Of a stretch of 47,535 bases of DNA, positions 9,324 through 20,899 are shown in pieces (positions within the stretch are counted from its first letter, which is position 1; each line of letters begins with the position of its first letter). The translations under genes were made by a program, and so were the position numbers. Origin of the DNA: Pantoea eucrina (GTDB lineage: Bacteria; Pseudomonadota; Gammaproteobacteria; Enterobacterales; Enterobacteriaceae); the NCBI RefSeq assembly GCF_002095385.1, contig NZ_MIPP01000029.1:1-47535 (forward strand), given 5' to 3'. The notes under the pieces are model-generated. The model had not been told where the DNA came from. It worked only from the letters and a program-made list of their open reading frames with translations, and did no database searches.

Positions 9324-10673
9324 TTACTTTTCGTGCAGGCCGAGTTTTTTCTCCAGATAGTGGATGTTGGTGCCACCCTGCTGGAAGTTTTCGTCGGACA
9401 TGATTTTCATCTGCAGCTCGACGTTGGTTTTGATGCCGTCGATGATCAGCTCAGCCAGTGCATTTTTCATGCGGGCGATCGCCACTTCACGGGTTTCGCC
9501 GTAAGTAATGAGTTTGCCAATCATGGAATCGTAGTACGGCGGCACGGTGTAGCCAGCGTAAATGTGCGATTCCCAGCGTACACCAAAGCCACCCGGCGCG
9601 TGGAAACGCGTAATTTTACCCGGGCTTGGCAGGAAGGTATTAGGATCTTCGGCGTTGATACGGCATTCCACCGCATGACCACGTACGACCACATCTTCCT
9701 GTTTGATCGACAGCGGCTGACCGGCAGCAATACGCAGCTGCTCTTTGATAAGGTCAACGCCGGTGATCATTTCGGTAACCGGATGTTCAACCTGAATACG
9801 GGTGTTCATCTCAATAAAGTAGAACTCGCCGTTTTCATACAGGAACTCAAAAGTACCGGCTCCACGATAGCCAATTTCCACGCAGGCGTTAGAGCAGCGC
9901 TCGCCGATGAAGCGACGCAGTTCCGGCGTGATGCCTGGCGCAGGTGCTTCTTCCACCACTTTCTGGTGGCGACGCTGCATGGAGCAGTCGCGCTCCGCCA
10001 GATAGATGGCGTTGCCCTGGCCATCGGCCAGCACCTGAATTTCGATATGGCGCGGGTTCTCGAGGAATTTTTCCATGTAGACCATGTCGTTATTGAAAGC
10101 CGCTTTGGCTTCCGCTTTCGTCATGCCGATGGATTGCTCAAGATCTTTTTCATGGCGTACAACGCGCATACCGCGTCCGCCGCCGCCGCCAGAGGCTTTG
10201 ATGATAACCGGATAACCGATACGCTTCGCGATAGCGCGGTTCTTATCCATATCATCAGTCAGTGAGCCATCTGAACCCGGAACGGTCGGTACGCCCGCTT
10301 TTTTCATCGCGGTAATAGCAGAAACTTTGTCGCCCATCAGGCGGATCGTATCCGCTTTCGGACCCACAAAGATAAAGCCTGAACGTTCAACCTGCTCAGC
10401 AAAATCAGCGTTCTCAGACAGAAAGCCGTATCCCGGATGGATCGCAACTGCGCCGGTAATTTCAGCGGCAGAGATCAGAGCCGGAATATTCAGGTAACTT
10501 TTGACCGACTGCGCCGGGCCGATGCAGACAGTTTCATCTGCCAGCAGCACGTGCTTGAGGTCGCGATCTGCCGTGGAGTGAACCGCTACGGTTTTGATGC
10601 CCAGCTCTTTGCAGGCACGCAGAATGCGCAGCGCGATTTCACCACGGTTAGCAATGACAATTTTATCCAGCAT
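9324..10673 (-). CDS. accC: Acetyl-CoA carboxylase, biotin carboxylase subunit
   Basis: Biotin carboxylase, 449 residues, which carboxylates biotin on AccB with ATP and bicarbonate in the first committed step of fatty acid synthesis. An ATP-grasp fold is evident: the N-terminal domain starts [13 protein letters not shown], the glycine-rich ATP loop GGGGGRGMR is at about 162-170, and the catalytic segment [14 protein letters not shown] is intact. GAGG before the ATG supports the start. It follows accB by 11 nt and is the last gene before a strong terminator. An essential enzyme in bacteria. Confidence 0.98.
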   Translation of the reverse strand: MLDKIVIANRGEIALRILRACKELGIKTVAVHSTADRDLKHVLLADETVCIGPAQSVKSYLNIPALISAAEITGAVAIHPGYGFLSENADFAEQVERSGFIFVGPKADTIRLMGDKVSAITAMKKAGVPTVPGSDGSLTDDMDKNRAIAKRIGYPVIIKASGGGGGRGMRVVRHEKDLEQSIGMTKAEAKAAFNNDMVYMEKFLENPRHIEIQVLADGQGNAIYLAERDCSMQRRHQKVVEEAPAPGITPELRRFIGERCSNACVEIGYRGAGTFEFLYENGEFYFIEMNTRIQVEHPVTEMITGVDLIKEQLRIAAGQPLSIKQEDVVVRGHAVECRINAEDPNTFLPSPGKITRFHAPGGFGVRWESHIYAGYTVPPYYDSMIGKLITYGETREVAIARMKNALAELIIDGIKTNVELQMKIMSDENFQQGGTNIHYLEKKLGLHEK

Positions 10674-10684
10674 GCTTCGCCTCG

Positions 10685-11149
10685 TTATTCGATGACGACC
10701 AGCGGCTCGTCAAATTCAACCGGCTGGCCGCTTTCTACCAGGATCGCCTTCACAACGCCGGATTTATCGGCTTCGATCTGGTTCATCATTTTCATCGCTT
10801 CAACGATGCACAGGGTATCGCCAGCGTTCACTTTCTGACCCACTTCCACAAACGCTTTTGCGTCCGGGCTTGGGGTGCGGTAGAAGGTGCCGACCATCGG
10901 TGAACGGACAATGTGACCGCTGACTTCAGGCTTAGCGGCTTCAACCGGAGCGGCAGCAACCGGCGCAACGGCAGCGGCCAGTGCAGGCTGCGGAGCAGGT
11001 GCAGCATAAGCCTGCTGCATCATAGGATAACCGACATTGGCAGGTGAACGGCTGATGCGAACTGACTCTTCGCCTTCAGAGATTTCCAGCTCAGCAATGC
11101 CGGACTCTTCAACCAGTTCGATCAGTTTCTTAATTTTACGAATATCCAT
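10685..11149 (-). CDS. accB: Acetyl-CoA carboxylase, biotin carboxyl carrier protein
   Basis: The 154-residue biotin carboxyl carrier protein. It has an N-terminal dimerisation region, an Ala/Pro-rich linker (about 45-75) and a C-terminal biotinyl domain with the biotinylation site EAMKMMN at Lys120. The protruding thumb typical of bacterial BCCP is indicated by [19 protein letters not shown]. It carries carboxybiotin between AccC and the AccAD transferase, which is encoded elsewhere. It lies between aroQ (21 nt upstream) and accC (11 nt downstream). In E. coli AccB also represses its own operon. Confidence 0.98.
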   Translation of the reverse strand: MDIRKIKKLIELVEESGIAELEISEGEESVRISRSPANVGYPMMQQAYAAPAPQPALAAAVAPVAAAPVEAAKPEVSGHIVRSPMVGTFYRTPSPDAKAFVEVGQKVNAGDTLCIVEAMKMMNQIEADKSGVVKAILVESGQPVEFDEPLVVIE

Positions 11150-11170
11150 GAGTGTGGTTCCGTACTCTGT

Positions 11171-11623
11171 TTAATTGGAATGTGACAGGCGTTTTATCGC
11201 CGTTTGTAAAGCCCACGCGTACCCATCCGCGCCAAGTCCACAAATGACGCCGGCAGATACATCGGAAAGATAGGAGTGGTGCCGGAACGGCTCGCGTGCA
11301 TGCACGTTGGAGAGATGCACCTCGATAAAAGGTATGCTTACCGCCAGCAAAGCATCACGCAGCGCAACGCTGGTGTGCGTGAACGCAGCCGGATTGATGA
11401 TGATGTAATCCACATCGCTGCGCGCGGCGTGAATACGATCGATCAGCTGATATTCTGCGTTCGATTGCAAATGACTCAATTTCACATGGTGCTGGTCAGC
11501 CTGCTGCGCCAGATCGCTGACGATATCAGCCAGCGTGGCGTGACCATACTTGTCAGGCTCGCGCGTTCCCAGCAAATTCAGGTTGGGACCGTTCAACAAC
11601 AGTATGTGAAATTTATGCGCCAT
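11171..11623 (-). CDS. aroQ: 3-dehydroquinate dehydratase, type II
   Basis: Type II 3-dehydroquinase, 150 residues, converting 3-dehydroquinate to 3-dehydroshikimate in the shikimate pathway. Family motifs are complete: [16 protein letters not shown] at the N-terminus, the catalytic tyrosine in [23 protein letters not shown], and the histidine-bearing [10 protein letters not shown] start at the ATG at 11623 because AGGAG lies ten bases upstream and all family motifs are included; the in-frame ATG 33 codons earlier gives an unrelated extension. E. coli K-12 uses the unrelated type I enzyme AroD instead, so this gene is a lineage marker. First gene of the aroQ-accBC group. Confidence 0.96.
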   Translation of the reverse strand: MAHKFHILLLNGPNLNLLGTREPDKYGHATLADIVSDLAQQADQHHVKLSHLQSNAEYQLIDRIHAARSDVDYIIINPAAFTHTSVALRDALLAVSIPFIEVHLSNVHAREPFRHHSYLSDVSAGVICGLGADGYAWALQTAIKRLSHSN

Positions 11624-11733
11624 CTTGCGGCTATCTCCTGCAATCATTAGGGCATCGCGTAAAATACCGCGACATCCTTCATTTGTCACCCTTGAGAGTG
11701 AAAAAGAAGGATTTGCTTGCAATAAAGCCGGGC

Positions 11734-11739
11734 ATTATA
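11734..11739 (-). promoter_or_regulatory. Candidate -10 element for aroQ-accBC
   Basis: A perfect TATAAT on the minus strand, within GGATATAATGCC, lies about 110 nt upstream of aroQ. No good -35 hexamer occurs at 16-18 bases; the nearest, TTGCTG, is at 19. The rest of the 232-nt gap to msrQ holds no gene. Confidence 0.4.
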
Positions 11740-11855
11740 TCCGTTTCGGGACAATTCGCAGCAAAATACTGGTCTTATCTGCGAAGTTGATCCGGTGCGG
11801 CCCGAAGGCCACACGTTTTAACAGAAAGCGGGGGGAGAAAACAACCTCAGGAAAA

Positions 11856-12458
11856 TCAGCGGCTGAAGCTTTTGCGTAACTTTTTGTAGCGCCACGCCAG
11901 CAGCAGCGCGGCTGCCAGCGCATAGAGCCACGGCTGTGGTGACAGGACTTTGACTGACCAGAGATAGTGAATGGGAACGAGGATCGCTACCAGATAGATA
12001 GCGTTATGCAGCGTTTGCCAGCGTCTGCCCAGCTTGCGCTGCGCGCGCTGAAACGAGGTTATCGCCAGCGCAAATAGCACCACCCAGCTGATCATACCCA
12101 GCAGCAGATAGGGGCGGGCGAAAATTTCACTGCCGAGCAGGCGCAGATGCATAAAGCCCAGCTCCAGCAGCCAGTAGCTGATCAGATGTAGCGTGGCCCA
12201 GGCAAAGCACCAGAGACCCAGCATCCGGCGGGTGCGGATCAGCAGTGGCTGTTTGAGATAGCGCGTCAGCGGAGTGACCAGCAGCGTTGCCAGCAACAGC
12301 TTCAGCGCCATTCTGCCGGTAAAGTGCTGAATATCTTTGGCCGGATCGGCACTCAGCCAGCCCTGAGCAGCCGAAAGCACCAGATAGATCAGCGGCAGCA
12401 GGGCGGCCAGGTGCAGCACCACTTTGAGCCAGGTAACCTGTCGCAGGGTCAGTCGCAT
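11856..12458 (-). CDS. msrQ: Membrane heme subunit of the methionine sulfoxide reductase system
   Basis: A 200-residue inner-membrane cytochrome (formerly YedZ) that passes electrons to periplasmic MsrP. About five to six hydrophobic spans are visible, with conserved histidines in [47 protein letters not shown], which are the heme ligands in the family. Its ATG directly follows the msrP stop codon (TAAATG), so the two are translationally coupled. It is slightly shorter at the C-terminus than the E. coli protein. Confidence 0.96.
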   Translation of the reverse strand: MRLTLRQVTWLKVVLHLAALLPLIYLVLSAAQGWLSADPAKDIQHFTGRMALKLLLATLLVTPLTRYLKQPLLIRTRRMLGLWCFAWATLHLISYWLLELGFMHLRLLGSEIFARPYLLLGMISWVVLFALAITSFQRAQRKLGRRWQTLHNAIYLVAILVPIHYLWSVKVLSPQPWLYALAAALLLAWRYKKLRKSFSR

Positions 12459-13463
12459 TTAAAAATTCTCCCGCAGATCGAGCCCGCGATAGAGTGACGC
12501 AACCTCACGTGCATAACCATTAAACAGCAGCGTAGGCTGCCGCTCTACGTTGAGCAGGCCGCCCGCGCCGATAAAACGCTCTGTCGCCTGTGACCAGCGC
12601 GGGTGGTCAACGTGCGGATTCACATTGGCGTAAAACCCATATTCGCTGGCGGCAATCTGGCTCCAGGTGGTCGGCGGCTGTTCAGCGGTCAGCGTAATTT
12701 TCACAATCGATTTAATGCCTTTAAATCCATATTTCCACGGCACCGTCAGGCGTATCGGGGCACCATTCTGCGGCGGCAGGGCTTTGCCGTAGACACCGGT
12801 GCTGAGCAGCGTCAGCGGATGCATCGCTTCATCCAGCCGCAATCCTTCAACATAGGGATAGTCGAGCCCGCCGCCAATAAAGCGATCTTTCTGACCTGGC
12901 ATCTGTTCAGGGTCGTAGAGCGTCTGAAACGCCACATAGCGTGCGCGGCTGGTGGGTTCAGCCAGCTTCAGCAGCTTACTGAGTTCAAAGCCCACCCAGG
13001 GCACGACCATTGACCAGGCTTCAACGCAGCGCATACGGTAGATACGCTGCTCCATGGCAAAGCGTTTAAAAATGTCATCCATATCCAGCGTCATGGGCTT
13101 AGCCACTTCGCCATCAATACGCAGCTGCCAGGGTTCAGTCTTTAGTGAGCCGGCGTTAGCTGCGGGATCGGCCTTATCCAGGCCAAACTCATAAAAGTTG
13201 TTGTAGCCCGCAACCTTATCGTAAGGCGTCAGGGGTAAATCCGCCTGCCACTGTGCGGGTTTGGTGAACGTCAAATCGCGTCCTGCGGGTGCCGGCGGTC
13301 GATCGTTTCCTTTAAACCAGCTCAGAATGTCCGCCCGCGCGCTACCCGGCAGCGTCGCAGCGGCAGCGCCAATCCCCAGCGCCTTCAGCACCTGACGCCG
13401 GCGCAGCGCAAAGATGTTTTCCGGGGTAACATCAGCTTCAGTGAGAGTGTGCTTGAATTTCAT
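12459..13463 (-). CDS. msrP: Protein-methionine-sulfoxide reductase catalytic subunit
   Basis: The periplasmic molybdopterin enzyme (formerly YedY) that repairs oxidised methionines in envelope proteins. A twin-arginine signal ([10 protein letters not shown], residues 21-30) ends in SARA near residue 44, so it is exported folded. The molybdenum ligand is C146 in [11 protein letters not shown]. From the ATG at 13463, with GGAG upstream, it has 334 residues, the length of E. coli MsrP; a longer in-frame start adds ten residues without support. In E. coli K-12 msrPQ lies elsewhere with the copper/hypochlorite-responsive hprSR genes; here it is next to csrD, so its regulation may differ. Confidence 0.96.
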   Translation of the reverse strand: MKFKHTLTEADVTPENIFALRRRQVLKALGIGAAAATLPGSARADILSWFKGNDRPPAPAGRDLTFTKPAQWQADLPLTPYDKVAGYNNFYEFGLDKADPAANAGSLKTEPWQLRIDGEVAKPMTLDMDDIFKRFAMEQRIYRMRCVEAWSMVVPWVGFELSKLLKLAEPTSRARYVAFQTLYDPEQMPGQKDRFIGGGLDYPYVEGLRLDEAMHPLTLLSTGVYGKALPPQNGAPIRLTVPWKYGFKGIKSIVKITLTAEQPPTTWSQIAASEYGFYANVNPHVDHPRWSQATERFIGAGGLLNVERQPTLLFNGYAREVASLYRGLDLRENF

Positions 13464-13760
13464 GGTGTTCTCCGGCAGATAAGCAGTGATCATTAAGATG
13501 CGTAAACCCCATCGGCGATGCCACTTTGCCGGGGAAAATATGAAATTTCCTGGCAGACAGCCTCTGTTGAGAATAGGACGAAAAAGTCCGCCCGGCAGTC
13601 AGGCGCCGTGACTTTACCGTTATACTCGCGCGACAGCGTGCTTGCCGGAGCATTGGCGCTGATTCAGACAGCTATTTATGGTACTTTGCTCAGGATTGCG
13701 TCAGCTGAATGACGCACAGGCTGGCTGCCCGTTTATAACCGCAGTGGTACAGGCACAGGG
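13464..13760. other. Divergent promoter region between msrP and csrD
   Basis: These 297 nt separate the leftward msrPQ operon from rightward csrD and must hold both promoters. I found no convincing gene and no hairpin terminator, and no promoter strong enough to place. Confidence 0.5.
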
Positions 13761-15707
13761 ATGCGATTAACAACGAAGTTTTCTGCGTTTATTACATTAT
13801 TAAGCTTACTGGCAATGTTACTGATGCTGGTAGGCTGCGCTTTTAGTTTTATCTGGCTGTCGCAGGAGCGCGTTGAGAGCCGTATCGATACGCTGGCGAC
13901 CGAAGTTGACAAAGCGCTGATGACTCAGTCGCCGCAGGAGGTTGAACAGTGGCTAACGCGGCTGATGCCGGTGATTAACGCTGAGCAGGTCACGCTGCTC
14001 AATGACGAAGGCGAAGTATTCCGTCTTACCCGCCATGAGAATCCGATGCTGGAAGATGAGCCTAACCGGTTTATTCAGCTTGAGCTGCCCCTGGTGCATG
14101 CGCCCGAAATGCAGCTGCGCGTCGTGGTTCTCGATCCGGCAAAAACCTGGTTCCGCTCCTTTACCGGCGCCTATACGCTGGTGGTGCTGCTGAGCGTGGT
14201 TGCCATTATGGCGGCGCTGCTGGCGATGACGCACCACTGGCTTAATCGCCGCTGGCGCAATATGGATCGGCTGGAGGCGCGCGCGGAACGCATTATTGCC
14301 GGCGAGCGCATTGCCCGCGTTCCGGGCACCACTGAATGGCCGGCTAAAGCCAGCCGCGCGCTGGATACGCTGCTCAGCGATCTGCAGGAAGCAGGAGAAC
14401 AGCGTCTGCGAATCGATACGCTGATCCGCACGTTTGCGGCTCAGGATGCGCGCACGGGTCTCAATAATCGCCTCTTTTTTGATAACCAGCTGGCGACGCT
14501 GCTGGAAGATCAGGAGGATGTCGGTACGCATGGCGTGGTAATGATGATCCGCCTGCCTGACTTCGACAATCTGCATGAGATAATTGGTCCGACGCTGGCC
14601 GAAGAGTACCTGTTTGATATCATCAATATGTTTTCTACGTTTGTGCTGCGCTATCCGGGGGCGCTGCTGGCCCGCTATTTTCGCAGCGATTTTGCCGTGC
14701 TGCTGCCGCACCGGACGCTGAAAGAGGCGAACAGCATCGCCGAGCAGCTTATCAATGCGGTGGACTCGCTGCCGCCGATGCGCAGGGTGGATCGTGATGA
14801 TTTAATCCATATCGGCATCAACGCCTGGTGCAGCGGACAGAGCGCACTGCAGGTGATGGAGAGCGTAGAGCTGGCCACGCGGCGCGCCGTGCTGCAGGGA
14901 GGCAACACCTGGTCAGTGGGCGAGGGTAATCCGCTGGAGATGGGCCGCGGCAGCGTGCGCTGGCGTACGCTGCTGGAGAATACGCTCAATCGCGGTGGTC
15001 CCCGTCTTTATCAAAAGCCTGCGGTACTGCTGGATGGTAAAGTGCACCACCGTGAGATGCTGGCGCGCATATTTGATGGTGATAAAGAAGTGGTTGCCGC
15101 CGAGTTTATGCCGCTGGTCATGCAGCTGGGGCTGACCGACAGCTGGGATCGCCAGCTGGTGACGCGCATCGCCGCGCTGACAGAAGTGTGGCCGGATGAG
15201 ACGCTGGCGCTGCCGGTAAGTATCGATTCACTGCTGCAGCGCCCGTTCCAGCGCTGGCTGCAAAAATTGCTGCTGCAGTGTAATAAATCCCAGCGCCGGC
15301 GATTTTTATTTGAACTTGCCGAGGCGGATGTGTGTCAACACATCAATCGTTTGCTGCCGGTCTTTCACATGCTCACCACGTTTGGCTGCCGTATCGCAGT
15401 CGATCAGGCGGGAATGACGGTGGTCAGCAGCGCCTATATCCGCCAGCTTCCTGTTGATGTGATTAAGCTGGATCCGGGGCTGGTACGGAATATTGACCGC
15501 CGCACAGAGAATCAGCTTTTTGTGCAAAGCCTGCTGGAGGTGTGTAAATCCACCTCCAGCTATGTTTTTGCTGCTGGCGTGCGTACCCGGGCTGAATGGC
15601 AAACCCTGACTGCGCTTGGGGTAGCGGGCGGGCAGGGCGATCTGTTTGCGCCTTCCTTACCGGTTAACAGTAACGTTAAAAAACACTCGCAACGTTACCG
15701 CATTTGA
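13761..15707 (+). CDS. csrD: RNase E specificity factor CsrD
   Basis: A 648-residue membrane protein that targets the small RNAs CsrB and CsrC for decay by RNase E, so tuning the carbon-storage regulator CsrA. Two membrane spans (about 10-33 and 135-158) flank a periplasmic domain, followed by a degenerate GGDEF domain (RSDF in place of the catalytic motif, within YFRSDFAVLLPHRTLKEA) and a degenerate EAL domain beginning near YQKPAVLLDGKVHHREML. Neither is expected to be an active cyclic-di-GMP enzyme. The degenerate motifs resemble E. coli CsrD, so this is the normal state of the family. It lies directly upstream of mreB, as in E. coli. Confidence 0.95.
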   Translation: MRLTTKFSAFITLLSLLAMLLMLVGCAFSFIWLSQERVESRIDTLATEVDKALMTQSPQEVEQWLTRLMPVINAEQVTLLNDEGEVFRLTRHENPMLEDEPNRFIQLELPLVHAPEMQLRVVVLDPAKTWFRSFTGAYTLVVLLSVVAIMAALLAMTHHWLNRRWRNMDRLEARAERIIAGERIARVPGTTEWPAKASRALDTLLSDLQEAGEQRLRIDTLIRTFAAQDARTGLNNRLFFDNQLATLLEDQEDVGTHGVVMMIRLPDFDNLHEIIGPTLAEEYLFDIINMFSTFVLRYPGALLARYFRSDFAVLLPHRTLKEANSIAEQLINAVDSLPPMRRVDRDDLIHIGINAWCSGQSALQVMESVELATRRAVLQGGNTWSVGEGNPLEMGRGSVRWRTLLENTLNRGGPRLYQKPAVLLDGKVHHREMLARIFDGDKEVVAAEFMPLVMQLGLTDSWDRQLVTRIAALTEVWPDETLALPVSIDSLLQRPFQRWLQKLLLQCNKSQRRRFLFELAEADVCQHINRLLPVFHMLTTFGCRIAVDQAGMTVVSSAYIRQLPVDVIKLDPGLVRNIDRRTENQLFVQSLLEVCKSTSSYVFAAGVRTRAEWQTLTALGVAGGQGDLFAPSLPVNSNVKKHSQRYRI

Positions 15708-17060
<1,353 letters not shown>

Positions 17061-17122
17061 TTCCTCACTGGCTGCGACCATGGTCATATTGCGCAGGGAA
17101 TCGCGACAATACTCATCATAAA

Positions 17123-17163
17123 CTGAACCGCACGCAGCGTTGTATTATGCAGCGGCGGTTCAG
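17123..17163 (+). other. Hairpin in the mreB-mreC spacer
   Basis: A 9-bp perfect inverted repeat, CTGAACCGC at 17123-17131 and GCGGTTCAG at 17155-17163, encloses a 23-nt loop. No T-run follows, so it is not a simple terminator. It may act as an RNA-processing or stability element that sets MreB above MreC and MreD. Confidence 0.45.
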
Positions 17164-17272
17164 GCATGGGTAAATGGCGCGGCTGCGTATGACGGCATAG
17201 TGCGTCCAGCCCTGGAGGCGCGGGTCTGCGGACTGGTGCTTCTTCCCTGATGTCGAGGAATTCGCAGAATTT

Positions 17273-18307
17273 ATGAAGCCGATTTTTAGCAGGGGGCCTT
17301 CCCTGCAGTTGCGTCTCTTTCTGGCCGTTATCGTGGCAATTGCGATTATCATCGCCGACAGCCGCGTAAGTACTTTCTCCCGGATCCGCAACTATCTGGA
17401 CACGTCAGTCAGCCCATTTTATTTTCTGGCCAACGGCCCGCGACAGCTGCTTGACGGCGTGTCGGATACGCTGGCATCCCGTCAGCAGCTGGAGCTGGAG
17501 AACAAAGCGCTGCGCCGCGAGCTTTTCCTGAAAAACAGCGATCTGCTGATGCTGGGGCAATATAAGCAGGAAAATGCCCGCCTGCGCGAGCTGCTTGGAT
17601 CGCCGCTGCGTCAGGATGAGCACAAAATGGTGACGCAGGTGATCTCAACCGGCACCGATCCTTATACCGATCAGGTGGTGATCGATAAGGGCAGCGTAAA
17701 CGGCGTTTACGAAGGTCAGCCGGTGATCAGCGATAAAGGCGTCGTCGGGCAGGTGGTGGCCGTTGGCCAGCTGACCAGCCGCGTGCTGCTGATCTGCGAC
17801 GCCTCTCACGCGCTGCCGATTCAGGTGCTGCGTAACGATATTCGCGTTATTGCTGCCGGTAACGGCTGCAGCGAAGATCTGCAGCTGGAGCATCTGCCAG
17901 GCAATACTGATATTCGCGTCGGCGACGTGCTGGTGACATCCGGCCTCGGCGGCCGGTTCCCGGAAGGTTATCCGGTCGGCGTCGTGTCGTCAGTTAAGGT
18001 AGATACCCAGCGCGCCTATACGGTCATTCAGGCGCGTCCGACTGCCGGCCTGCAGCGTCTGCGCTACCTGCTGCTGCTGTGGGGAGCAGATAAAAATGGC
18101 GATATGCCGATGGCACCGGATGAGGTACATCGCGTAGCGAACGAGCGTCTGATGCAGATGATGCCTCAGGTACTGCCACCGGCGGGTGAAATGGGGCCGC
18201 CGGCGCCCGCGGGGATGCAGCAGAGTCAGCAGATGGGACCGCCATCCTCTGCGGCCAGCGGGAATGTGCAGAGCACGCCGGCGAACACGCGTGGGGGCCA
18301 GCCTTGA
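17273..18307 (+). CDS. mreC: Rod shape-determining protein MreC
   Basis: A 344-residue bitopic inner-membrane protein that links MreB inside to the PBP2 elongation machinery in the periplasm. One membrane span lies at about residues 14-32, followed by a coiled-coil (about 60-105, with [12 protein letters not shown]) and the two beta-barrel domains ([29 protein letters not shown]). A Pro/Gln/Met-rich disordered tail of about 60 residues ends the protein. The stop codon overlaps the proposed TTG start of mreD (TTGA). Confidence 0.97.
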   Translation: MKPIFSRGPSLQLRLFLAVIVAIAIIIADSRVSTFSRIRNYLDTSVSPFYFLANGPRQLLDGVSDTLASRQQLELENKALRRELFLKNSDLLMLGQYKQENARLRELLGSPLRQDEHKMVTQVISTGTDPYTDQVVIDKGSVNGVYEGQPVISDKGVVGQVVAVGQLTSRVLLICDASHALPIQVLRNDIRVIAAGNGCSEDLQLEHLPGNTDIRVGDVLVTSGLGGRFPEGYPVGVVSSVKVDTQRAYTVIQARPTAGLQRLRYLLLLWGADKNGDMPMAPDEVHRVANERLMQMMPQVLPPAGEMGPPAPAGMQQSQQMGPPSSAASGNVQSTPANTRGGQP

Positions 18308-18791
18308 GCCGATATCGCAGTCAGGGACGGTGGGTAATCTGGCTCTCTTTTCTGCTGGCATTAATTCTGCAAATCATGCCGTGGCCGGAGCAGTTCTATA
18401 TGTTCCGGCGTCGTGGCTGCTGCTTATTCTGATCTACTGGGTGCTGGCGCTGCCGCATCGGGTCAACGTCGGCACCGGATTCTTTCTCGGTGCCGTTATG
18501 GATCTGATTGCCGGCTCCACGCTGGGCGTACGCGCGCTGGCCTTCAGTATCATCGCCTACCTGGTCGCCTTTAAATTCCAGCTGTTCCGCAACCTCGCAT
18601 TGTGGCAGCAGGCGTTAATGGTTATGGTTCTTTCACTGGCAGTAGATGTCATTGTTTTTTGGGCTGAATTCCTGGTCATAGACGTCTCATTCCGGCCAGA
18701 AATTTTCTGGAGTAGCGTGGTCGACGGCATCCTCTGGCCCTGGCTATTCTTATTGATGAGAAAGATCCGCCGGCAGTTTGCCGTTCAGTAA
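18304..18791 (+). pseudogene. mreD: mreD, frameshifted by one missing base
   Basis: MreD is the polytopic membrane partner of MreC in the elongasome. Translation from the TTG at 18304 gives the expected N-terminus ([18 protein letters not shown], then [15 protein letters not shown]) and then hits a TGA at 18430-18432. The next reading frame carries the expected remainder, from [19 protein letters not shown] to the final RRQFAVQ. The two frames join perfectly if one C is restored at 18409 (CGG-CCG-TCG, giving R-P-S); the repaired protein has 162 residues, the E. coli length. Everything else is conserved, so this is either a sequencing error or a very recent mutation. Loss of MreD would be expected to give round, sick cells. 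Confidence 0.88.
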
Positions 18792-18799
18792 GGAACACA

Positions 18800-19393
18800 A
18801 TGATTACCCTGTATCTGGCTTCCGGCTCGCCCCGCCGGCGCGAGCTGCTTACGCAGCTTGGGCTGCAGTTTGAGCGTCTGTTAACCCATACTGAAGAGCA
18901 GCGTCAGCCCGACGAAGCGGCTGAACATTACGTTCGCCGACTGGCGGCGGATAAAGCCCGCGCCGGTGTCACTATGGCACCCCGGGATCTGCCGGTGCTG
19001 GGCGCGGACACGATTGTGGTGCTGAATGGTGACGTACTGGAAAAACCGCGTGATGCGGAACACGCCGCAGAGATGCTGGCAAGGCTCTCCGGACAGACGC
19101 ATCAGGTGATGACCGCGATAGCGCTGGCTGACAGCGAGACGCTGCTGGATTGCCTGGTGCTTACCGATGTGACCTTCCGCAACGTGACCGCTGATGAAAT
19201 CGCGCACTATATCGCCAGTGGCGAACCGATGGATAAGGCGGGCGCCTATGGCATTCAGGGTCTGGGCGGTAATTTCGTGCGCACGATTAATGGCAGCTAC
19301 TACGCCGTAGTGGGACTACCGCTGGTGGAAACCACAGAGCTGCTGAGCCATTTTCAGTCGCTGCGTGCATTAAGGGGACAGAATGACGGCTGA
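18800..19393 (+). CDS. yhdE: dTTP/UTP pyrophosphatase, Maf family (YhdE)
   Basis: A 197-residue Maf-type nucleotide pyrophosphatase that hydrolyses dTTP, UTP and some modified nucleotides, thought to clean the nucleotide pool. The family motifs are present: [12 protein letters not shown] at residues 6-17, the catalytic-aspartate segment VLGADTIVV, and [21 protein letters not shown] upstream of the ATG supports the start. It follows mreD by 8 nt and overlaps rng by 11 nt, so it belongs to the mre-rng transcription unit. Confidence 0.95.
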   Translation: MITLYLASGSPRRRELLTQLGLQFERLLTHTEEQRQPDEAAEHYVRRLAADKARAGVTMAPRDLPVLGADTIVVLNGDVLEKPRDAEHAAEMLARLSGQTHQVMTAIALADSETLLDCLVLTDVTFRNVTADEIAHYIASGEPMDKAGAYGIQGLGGNFVRTINGSYYAVVGLPLVETTELLSHFQSLRALRGQNDG

Positions 19394-20852
19394 ACTGCTG
19401 GTAAATGTGACACCTTCGGAAACGCGCGTTGCCTATATTGATGGCGGCATTTTGCAGGAAATTCATATTGAGCGCGAAGCGCGACGCGGCATTGTTGGCA
19501 ACATCTACAAAGGCCGGGTCAGCCGCGTGCTGCCGGGTATGCAGGCCGCCTTTGTCGATATTGGCATGGATAAAGCCGCCTTTCTGCACGCCTCCGACAT
19601 CATGCCGCACACCGAGTGTGTTGCCGGCGATGAAAAGAAAAATTTTGTTGTACGCGACATCGCCGAGCTGGTACGCCAGGGGCAGGATCTGATGGTGCAG
19701 GTAGTGAAAGATCCGCTCGGCACCAAGGGCGCACGCCTGACCACCGATATCACGCTGCCGTCCCGCTATCTGGTCTTTATGCCCGGCGCATCACACGTTG
19801 GTGTTTCACAGCGTATTGAAAGTGAGGCGGAGCGCGAACGGCTGAAAGCGGTGGTGGCTGCCTACTGTGACGATCTGGGCGGCTTTATTATTCGTACCGC
19901 TGCGGAAGGCATTGGCGCAGAAGAGCTGGCGCAGGATGCGGCGTTTCTCAAACGCCTGTGGACCAAAGTCAGCGAGCGCAAAAAGCGTAACCAGACGCGC
20001 TGCCTGCTCTATGGCGAACTGGCGCTGGCGCAGCGTGTGCTGCGCGATTTTGCTGGCGCCGCGCTGGATCGCATTCGCGTCGATTCGCGTCTGACCTGCG
20101 ATCTGCTGGTGGAATTTACCAGCGAATATATTCCTGAAATGGCGGGCAAAATAGAGCATTACAGCGGCAAGCAGCCTATTTTCGATCTCTATGATGTAGA
20201 AAATGAGATTCAGCGTTCGCTGGAGCGCAAGGTCGAGCTTAAATCGGGTGGCTACCTGATTATCGATCAGACGGAGGCGATGACCACGGTAGATATCAAC
20301 ACCGGAGCGTTTGTTGGCCACCGCAACCTGGATGAAACCATATTTAATACGAATATCGAAGCGACGCAGGCTATTGCCCGTCAGCTGCGGTTACGTAACC
20401 TCGGCGGTATTATCATTATCGACTTTATCGACATGAGTAATGACGATCACCGCCGTCGCGTGCTGCATTCGCTGGAGAGTGCGCTGAGTAAAGATCGGGT
20501 CAAAACCGGGATCCATGGCTTTTCAGCGCTGGGCCTGGTGGAGATGACCCGTAAAAGAACGCGTGAAAGCATTGAGCATGTGCTCTGTGCCGACTGCCCG
20601 GTATGTAAAGGACGCGGCTCGCTGAAAACCGTAGAGACCGTCTGCTATGAAATCATGCGTGAAATTGTACGCGTGCATCACGCCTATGACTCCGACCGCT
20701 TTCTGGTTTACGTCTCGCCGGCGGTAGGCGAAGCGCTGAAAACAGATGAGTCGCATGCGCTGGCCGAAGTCGAAATCTTTGTCGGCAAACAGGTCAAAGT
20801 TCAGGTTGAACCGCTCTATACTCAGGAGCAGTTTGACGTCGTCATGATGTAG
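19383..20852 (+). CDS. rng: Ribonuclease G
   Basis: The 489-residue endoribonuclease that matures the 5' end of 16S rRNA and contributes to mRNA decay; a paralogue of RNase E without its degradosome tail. An S1 RNA-binding domain (about 35-125) is followed by the catalytic core with the metal-binding aspartates (in [12 protein letters not shown] and [12 protein letters not shown]) and the zinc-link cysteines in CADCPVC. AAGGGG before the ATG supports the start, which overlaps the end of yhdE. The length matches E. coli RNase G. Confidence 0.98.
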   Translation: MTAELLVNVTPSETRVAYIDGGILQEIHIEREARRGIVGNIYKGRVSRVLPGMQAAFVDIGMDKAAFLHASDIMPHTECVAGDEKKNFVVRDIAELVRQGQDLMVQVVKDPLGTKGARLTTDITLPSRYLVFMPGASHVGVSQRIESEAERERLKAVVAAYCDDLGGFIIRTAAEGIGAEELAQDAAFLKRLWTKVSERKKRNQTRCLLYGELALAQRVLRDFAGAALDRIRVDSRLTCDLLVEFTSEYIPEMAGKIEHYSGKQPIFDLYDVENEIQRSLERKVELKSGGYLIIDQTEAMTTVDINTGAFVGHRNLDETIFNTNIEATQAIARQLRLRNLGGIIIIDFIDMSNDDHRRRVLHSLESALSKDRVKTGIHGFSALGLVEMTRKRTRESIEHVLCADCPVCKGRGSLKTVETVCYEIMREIVRVHHAYDSDRFLVYVSPAVGEALKTDESHALAEVEIFVGKQVKVQVEPLYTQEQFDVVMM

Positions 20853-20899
20853 GGCCTGCGGCCAGACGTTATTATCCAGTGACCAGCAAGGAGAGATGT

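Noticed and set aside
13761..15707. csrD as an active cyclic-di-GMP synthase or phosphodiesterase.
   Set aside because: Both catalytic motifs are degenerate (RSDF for GGDEF), as in the known CsrD family.
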